Shown: positions 60,440-64,000 of the stretch, in pieces
How the letters are laid out: each line of letters starts with the position of its first letter
Position numbering within the stretch: position 1 is the stretch's first letter
Assembly (NCBI RefSeq): GCF_016901855.1
Contig: NZ_JACJKY010000008.1
Span: 1-64,000, forward strand
Reading direction: 5' to 3'
Length of the DNA: 64,000 nt
Origin: Merdimmobilis hominis
Lineage (GTDB): Bacteria; Bacillota; Clostridia; Oscillospirales; Ruminococcaceae
Position numbers and translations under genes: made by a program
The notes under the pieces: generated by a model
Seen by the model: the letters and a program-made list of their open reading frames with translations, nothing else
Database searches by the model: none
What the model was told of the DNA's origin: nothing

Positions 60440-60935
60440 CTCCGGCTTTACCTCCTTTCATAGATTTCACAGCCTGCCTCAATAAGAGGCGGCTATGTAA
60501 AGACCGCAGTATTTGTTCTCAACACCCCCTGCGGAAAGCGATTTGCTTTGTACGGGAAGCACTAAGGTTACAGTTTGCGAAACCGTATCATAGGAATCTC
60601 ACCTCTGCCGGGTACTCCGCCAGCTCCGTAGAGAAGTATCATTATCATTCTGACTGTCATTGCCGTTTCAGTAGCAAGCTGAATTTCAGGTCGGGGATTC
60701 TCGCTCGTTCTCCGTATATCAATAGGAAAAGTCACGGCGTACCCACCTTCGGGCTATTCATCAGAACTAATGTCCTTAGCGCCTGTCTATTCAATTTTCA
60801 AGGTACTTTGAAGGGGGAAATCCCCTGCGGGAAACAACCCCTTCACTTATTCCCACTGGGAGAGGTCAAATGCACCCCCTAAATCTCAAAAAAATTTGAA
60901 AAAAATTTTTTGCCCTTGAAAATTGCCCTAAAACG
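60440..60935. other. Non-coding region upstream of parA
   Basis: No convincing gene. A 149-codon plus-strand frame lacks a ribosome site and has a Cys/His/Arg-rich non-biological composition. The region should hold the parA promoter and perhaps the ParB-binding centromere, but I could not pick out clear iterons. The segment around 60785-60870 (AATTTTCAAGGTACTTTGAA and the following GGGGAAATCCCC) contains small palindromes. Confidence 0.4.
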
Positions 60936-60975
60936 CAAAAAAGCCGCCTGCTTCTCCGTAGAGAAACAAGCGGCT
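60936..60975 (-). terminator. Hairpin between parA region and the LytTR gene
   Basis: AGCCGCCTG / CAAGCGGCT with inner TTCTC / GAGAA pairing; on the minus strand followed by TTTTTT. Confidence 0.65.
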
Positions 60976-61075
60976 AAAATAACCATCTATATTACCAAAC
61001 AGACCGACTATTTCTAATTTATTGAAAGTGATCTCCTTTTTCCTTATAATGAAATCACACAGAGGAGGTGGCATA

Positions 61076-61516
61076 ATGCAAATAGAAATTAAGATTGAGG
61101 ACTCCTGCAAAGAACCTAAAGTGATTATATTGACGGCTTCAATGACTGAAGAAGTTAATTCTATCATAAAGAAGTTGTCGGAAGATGTTCCTCAGATAAT
61201 AACCGGCATAAAAAACGAAAAAATTGAAGTATTGGAGCAATCAGATTTAATCAGAGTCTATGCAAGTTCAGGAAAAGTTTTTGCTGTCACTGACAACGGA
61301 GAATACACTCTACGCATTAGGCTGTACGAGATAGAGGAACGCTTGAACTCTCATCAATTCGTCCGTATTTCCAACTCGGAGATTATTAATCTGAAAAGAG
61401 TTGATAATTTCGATTTGAGCTTTACCGGAACTATTTGCGTGAAACTTTCAAATGGAACAACAACCTATGTATCCCGACGATATGTTGCTAAAATCAAAAA
61501 AATATTAGGAATATGA
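61076..61516 (+). CDS. LytTR-domain DNA-binding protein
   Basis: A 146-aa regulator without a receiver domain. The C-terminal LytTR domain (about 48-146) has RLYEIEERLNSHQFVRISNS, EIINLKRVDNFDLSFTG and YVSRRYVAKIKKILG. AGAGGAGGTGGC precedes the ATG. It is followed 10 bp later by a DUF3021 membrane protein; such LytTR-DUF3021 pairs are small membrane-linked regulatory systems in Firmicutes. The signal and targets are unknown. Confidence 0.9.
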   Translation: MQIEIKIEDSCKEPKVIILTASMTEEVNSIIKKLSEDVPQIITGIKNEKIEVLEQSDLIRVYASSGKVFAVTDNGEYTLRIRLYEIEERLNSHQFVRISNSEIINLKRVDNFDLSFTGTICVKLSNGTTTYVSRRYVAKIKKILGI

Positions 61517-61526
61517 GGTGACGAAA

Positions 61527-62000
61527 ATGAAAAAGAAAATATTCTATCGTGCTTTAATAGGTTTCCCTATTGGTATTTCCATCGGAAACTTAATTATGAT
61601 TCTTATATCTCTCGGATGGGCTAACGGATATTACTCTCCTTGTGTACCTGATCTCATAACAGCAATGGGGAATGAAATAAATGCCGTCATTATTCAGACT
61701 GTTCTCTGTGGACTGTTAGGTTCAGGATTTAGTGTCAGTTCTGTAATTTGGGAAATAGAGGATTGGAGTATTGTAAAACAAACCGGAATTTATTTTCTGA
61801 TTATCTCTGTAATAATGCTGCCTATTGCCTATTTTATGTACTGGATGGAACACAGCGTTACCGGATTTCTTAGTTACTTTGGTATATTCATTCTGATTTT
61901 TGCTGTAATTTGGATTGTCCAATTCATTATTGGAAAAAAGAATATAAAAAGAATGAATGAGAAGCTATCTGAAACAAGAAACACAGATTCTAACAACTAA
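61527..62000 (+). CDS. DUF3021 membrane protein
   Basis: A 157-aa membrane protein with four helices (about residues 8-30, 50-72, 84-106, 114-136) and a charged C-terminal tail. MKKKIFYRALIGFPIGISIG is the typical DUF3021 start. The ATG at 61527 has GAGGTGAC upstream. DUF3021 partners the adjacent LytTR protein, probably restraining it at the membrane. Confidence 0.85.
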   Translation: MKKKIFYRALIGFPIGISIGNLIMILISLGWANGYYSPCVPDLITAMGNEINAVIIQTVLCGLLGSGFSVSSVIWEIEDWSIVKQTGIYFLIISVIMLPIAYFMYWMEHSVTGFLSYFGIFILIFAVIWIVQFIIGKKNIKRMNEKLSETRNTDSNN

Positions 62001-62017
62001 ATCTATCATAATTTCAA

Positions 62018-62058
62018 AACAAGAGCCTCCATACACTACGATAGGGAGGCTCTTGTTA
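62018..62058. terminator. Terminator after the LytTR pair
   Basis: AACAAGAGCCTCC / GGAGGCTCTTGTT; the right arm overlaps the stop of the convergent small gene. Confidence 0.85.
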
Positions 62059-62235
62059 TAGGTATTGTACCTTGATCTTCTTCTGCTTTGCTTTGAAGAA
62101 TTTACAGAGAACATCATCTACTGCGTCTGTATATCTGCCTTGTGCTATAAGAGCGTTTTTAAGGTCAATAAGAGATTGTATAATCTGCCAGCGTTCTTGT
62201 TCATCTAAATAAATATGGTAGTCTTTTTGTTTCAT
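62056..62235 (-). CDS. Small protein of mobile elements, unknown function
   Basis: A 59-aa protein: MKQKDYHIYLDEQERWQIIQ, then SLIDLKNALIAQGRYTDAVD. This pattern is recurrent among small genes of clostridial integrative elements; no function is known to me. AGGAGGTGTGGCAG precedes the ATG at 62235; the frame reaching 62319 adds a segment with no ribosome site. Confidence 0.7.
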   Translation of the reverse strand: MKQKDYHIYLDEQERWQIIQSLIDLKNALIAQGRYTDAVDDVLCKFFKAKQKKIKVQYL

Positions 62236-62386
62236 CTGCCACACCTCCTGACTACCATCACTATACAAAAAAGAAACTAAAATTTCAATTATGCCTCTCA
62301 CAATAAAAAAGGACTCCAACTTTTTATGGTTGAAGTCCTGATCGTATTTATGGCTTTACTTCAAAGCCACTTATCATTATTTCATC

Positions 62387-62523
62387 TGTTGCAAAATACT
62401 TTTTGCTTTCAAGGTGTTGCAAAAATGTTGCAAAAACAATTTAACCATTTGGGTAATGTCCGCAAACCCGCATAAACACTGGGTTTTTCGGCACCTCATA
62501 ACCCGTTCCGATCACTCCCACTC
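62387..62523 (+). repeat. Attachment-like site 2 with TGTTGCAAAA repeats
   Basis: Three TGTTGCAAAA-type repeats (62387, 62415, 62426), AACCCGCATAAACACTGGGTT (62465-62485, split by the loop), then ATCACTCCCACTC (62511-62523). It has the same arrangement as site 1, with 11 of 13 core bases identical. Candidate right end of a tyrosine-integrase element starting at about 57853. Confidence 0.55.
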
Positions 62524-62846
62524 GGCAAATCAGGATTTAATATAGTCCCTGAAGTAAGGTATATTCCCAATAAAGGCCTGTTTTCCATGGGTAATCCCAC
62601 CAATTTCCTATGTCTCAAAGGTGTGTTGTACTGTTTTGGTATCATTTCAGTACCGGACAGTGCTTTTTTACGGAAAATACTTTCGTGCACTATTCTACCC
62701 TGAATAATGATACCCGTCCCACACATCCCAGACACAGTGGCTTGGGGGTTACATATTATTGTATTCAAATTTAGGGTCTTGTCAAGCGGAAGCGTTTTCT
62801 TCCCTTGAGAACGACTTCATTATACTATAAACAGATCAAGACGACA
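62524..62846. other. Region without a recognisable gene
   Basis: The only sizeable frame (90 codons, minus strand) crosses the attachment-like core, starts without a ribosome site and matches no family I know. No guaA coding sequence is present next to the guaA-like core. Confidence 0.5.
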
Positions 62847-62889
62847 AATGTGCAAATCCCTAATTTTCAAGAAATTTGCACATTCTTTT
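62847..62889 (+). terminator. Plus-strand terminator-like hairpin
   Basis: AATGTGCAAAT / ATTTGCACATT with a 16-nt loop, then CTTTTTCTC. No plus-strand gene lies upstream; it could end a small RNA or be a remnant. Confidence 0.6.
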
Positions 62890-62928
62890 TCTCACGGTTT
62901 AATTATTAGTTACAGAACAAAAGGGTGC

Positions 62929-62962
62929 TGTCCACGAAGGACAACACCCTTTGAGATGATTA
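62929..62962 (-). terminator. Terminator of the MazF-like gene
   Basis: AGGGTG-TGTCC / GGACA-CACCCT stem with one mismatch, T-run on the minus strand; overlaps the gene's stop. Confidence 0.75.
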
Positions 62963-63496
62963 CCTGTTCTTTTTCCTCTCAGCTATGACATAATCCCATC
63001 CTGGTCTTTCGCAGCGATCACACTTGTCTTTTTCGCGCTGGAAAGGATCTAAGCGGCGGACAATATATTTTCCGGAAGACTTGTATGCTTCCATGCATTG
63101 AGGACATAGGCAGCGCACACTCGAAGTATCTTTTGGCTCATAATTCCATAAGCCAAAGGTCTTCTTAATCGCTTTTGCCAATGTGCGTTTGAGTGAATCT
63201 TCAGTGATTGTGCCTATATATGCACCCAAGTCTTCCTGATTGACCGTCCTGGACTGCTCGATCATGACCATGGACGGTTTAGTTAATCCAAACTGTTCTC
63301 CCAAAACCACATGAGAAGGGAGATACTGTTTTTTAATGGCCGATGTGATCGTAGCCACCATTGTAGTCGGGCTGTGCGCATTGAAGCGATCATCCTGGAT
63401 AACCAACACAGGCCTTTTCCCTGACTGAATCGAACCGGTGGTCTCACCGAAATCATACAAATAGATCTCAAATCTCTTAACTGAATTCTTTTTCAT
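62960..63496 (-). CDS. PemK/MazF-like protein with Cys-rich C-terminal extension
   Basis: A 178-aa protein. Residues 1-115 resemble the MazF/PemK endoribonuclease fold: RFEIYLYDFGETTGSIQSGK, RPVLVIQDDRF, PTTMVATITSA, and SMVMIEQSRTVNQEDLG. The remaining 60 residues carry CLCPQCM and CDRCERPGWDYV, two Cys pairs that suggest a zinc ribbon not found in ordinary MazF (about 110-120 aa). No antitoxin gene is adjacent; the upstream neighbour is a sigma-like protein. Either an orphan toxin or a regulator built on the fold. Confidence 0.8.
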   Translation of the reverse strand: MKKNSVKRFEIYLYDFGETTGSIQSGKRPVLVIQDDRFNAHSPTTMVATITSAIKKQYLPSHVVLGEQFGLTKPSMVMIEQSRTVNQEDLGAYIGTITEDSLKRTLAKAIKKTFGLWNYEPKDTSSVRCLCPQCMEAYKSSGKYIVRRLDPFQREKDKCDRCERPGWDYVIAERKKNR

Positions 63497-63570
63497 AATG
63501 TAAACCTCGCAATCTTTTTTTGAAGAGATTTAAGTCCCTTCACATATTCCGAATTTCAGAGGGGTAAAAG

Positions 63571-63996
63571 TCAACCCTGGTTCATAAATTTTTTAATTGC
63601 AGCCAAAGCAAGTTTGATGGATTTTTCTACTGCTTGTTTTGTGGTGCCTTCTTCAGCTGCGATCTCAACCATATTCAGCTGAAGGAAGAATCTCTTGTGA
63701 ATTCGTTCTTTTTGAACTGCAGTCAACTGGTCAATAGCGTCATAAAGCAGAGACCAATCCGGCTCAGAAAACGGATCACAAACAAGTTCCTCATGAAAGG
63801 TTTCAAACATACCATCTTCATAAGGAAACGCATCGCGCAATTTAGCGTCGCGGATTTCGTGCTTGCGGTCGTTATGATGCGATTCTGCAATTGGTGCAAA
63901 CACTTCTCGTGTCACATAGATAAAAGGCATGTATGGTTTAAGTTCATCCGCATATCGTTCCATTACTTCGGACTCCGGAAGAGAGGAGACCAGCAT
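63571..63996 (-). CDS. Sigma-70 region-4-like protein (may extend past the window)
   Basis: At least 141 residues. The C-terminal part (about 85-141) reads like sigma region 4: DAIDQLTAVQKERIHKRFFL, then LNMVEIAAEEGTTKQAVEKS, with IKLALAAIKKFM as the recognition helix region. The N-terminal part has no sigma region 2, so it is a partial sigma-like factor as found on clostridial mobile elements. The start at 63996 is 4 bases from the window edge, so the true start may lie outside. Confidence 0.7.
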   Translation of the reverse strand: MLVSSLPESEVMERYADELKPYMPFIYVTREVFAPIAESHHNDRKHEIRDAKLRDAFPYEDGMFETFHEELVCDPFSEPDWSLLYDAIDQLTAVQKERIHKRFFLQLNMVEIAAEEGTTKQAVEKSIKLALAAIKKFMNQG

Positions 63997-64000
63997 CCAT

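Noticed and set aside
60433-60882. 149-codon plus-strand open frame upstream of parA
   Set aside because: No ribosome site, Cys/His/Arg-rich unnatural composition, overlaps the parA start and its likely promoter.
62511-62523. 3' end of a guaA gene
   Set aside because: Only the last few codons match; the DNA to the right does not encode GMP synthase.
62496-62768. 90-codon minus-strand frame across attachment-like site 2
   Set aside because: Starts without a ribosome site, runs over the att-like core, no recognisable family; treated as chance.

Overview
The window is a chromosomal segment of a Gram-positive, endospore-forming Clostridia, most likely a gut Oscillospirales/Ruminococcaceae-type bacterium. 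The evidence is the sporulation genes (spmAB, spoVAC-AD-AE), Firmicutes-type RNA metabolism (RNase Y, RNase J), a ribosomal L10 leader, strong sigma-A promoters, and a cohesin/dockerin pair. Most genes are ordinary housekeeping genes in moderately GC-rich DNA. Two stretches are visibly more AT-rich and carry mobile-element genes.

Layout. 1-67: tail of an IS3-type transposase. 157-1268: spmB/spmA on the minus strand, divergent from a small AbrB-type regulator. 1842-5261: ribosomal/secretion operon rpmG-secE-nusG-rplK-rplA-rplJ-rplL on the minus strand, with an L10 leader and two copies of a motif resembling an L1 binding site. It is not followed by rpoBC. 5663-7228: RNase Y. 7551-17255: minus-strand operon rnjA-gdpP-rplI-dnaB-tilS-hpt-ftsH. 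17652-19460: lepA. 19709-19784: tRNA-Lys.

19.79-32.22 kb: a roughly 12.4-kb AT-rich integrated element just downstream of tRNA-Lys. It carries an XRE regulator, a small ORF, a VapE-like primase/helicase, a second XRE regulator divergent from a 284-aa protein of unknown function, two cargo surface proteins, and two serine recombinases. A 10-bp direct repeat (TATTAAACAA) lies at both ends. The cargo is the most striking content of the window. One gene encodes a secreted BspA-type leucine-rich-repeat protein with eight CxxC pairs resembling the DnaJ zinc module and a C-terminal type-I dockerin. The next encodes a protein with a signal peptide, one cohesin domain, CxxC repeats and a C-terminal sortase-type anchor (VPQTG, membrane helix, basic tail). 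Together they look like a minimal surface-display module: a wall-anchored cohesin that could capture a dockerin-tagged adhesin, carried on a mobile element.

32.3-57.6 kb: ordinary chromosome. It holds a ROK regulator, an NhaC-type antiporter, an AraC regulator, VanZ-like and TtcA-like proteins, a HAD phosphatase, a degenerate LCP-like protein, an M23 peptidase with LysM and G5 domains, PFL activase, VanY-type carboxypeptidase, GNAT, a FabG-like reductase, a lipoprotein, spoVAC/AD/AE behind a sigma-G-like promoter, a putative zincin, a DUF368 transporter, rplM-rpsI, proC, a LysR regulator divergent from an iron alcohol dehydrogenase with a Rex-like operator, an NfnAB-like pair, a membrane protein, and a GGDEF/EAL protein that has lost its N terminus.

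57.6-64.0 kb: a decayed island. It contains tandem attachment-like sites (ATCATTCCCATTC and ATCACTCCCACTC) with TGTTGC repeats, the C-terminal stub of a tyrosine integrase, a ribbon-helix-helix protein, ParB/ParA, a LytTR regulator with a DUF3021 membrane protein, a small protein, a MazF-like protein with a cysteine-rich tail, and a sigma-region-4-like protein running into the window edge.
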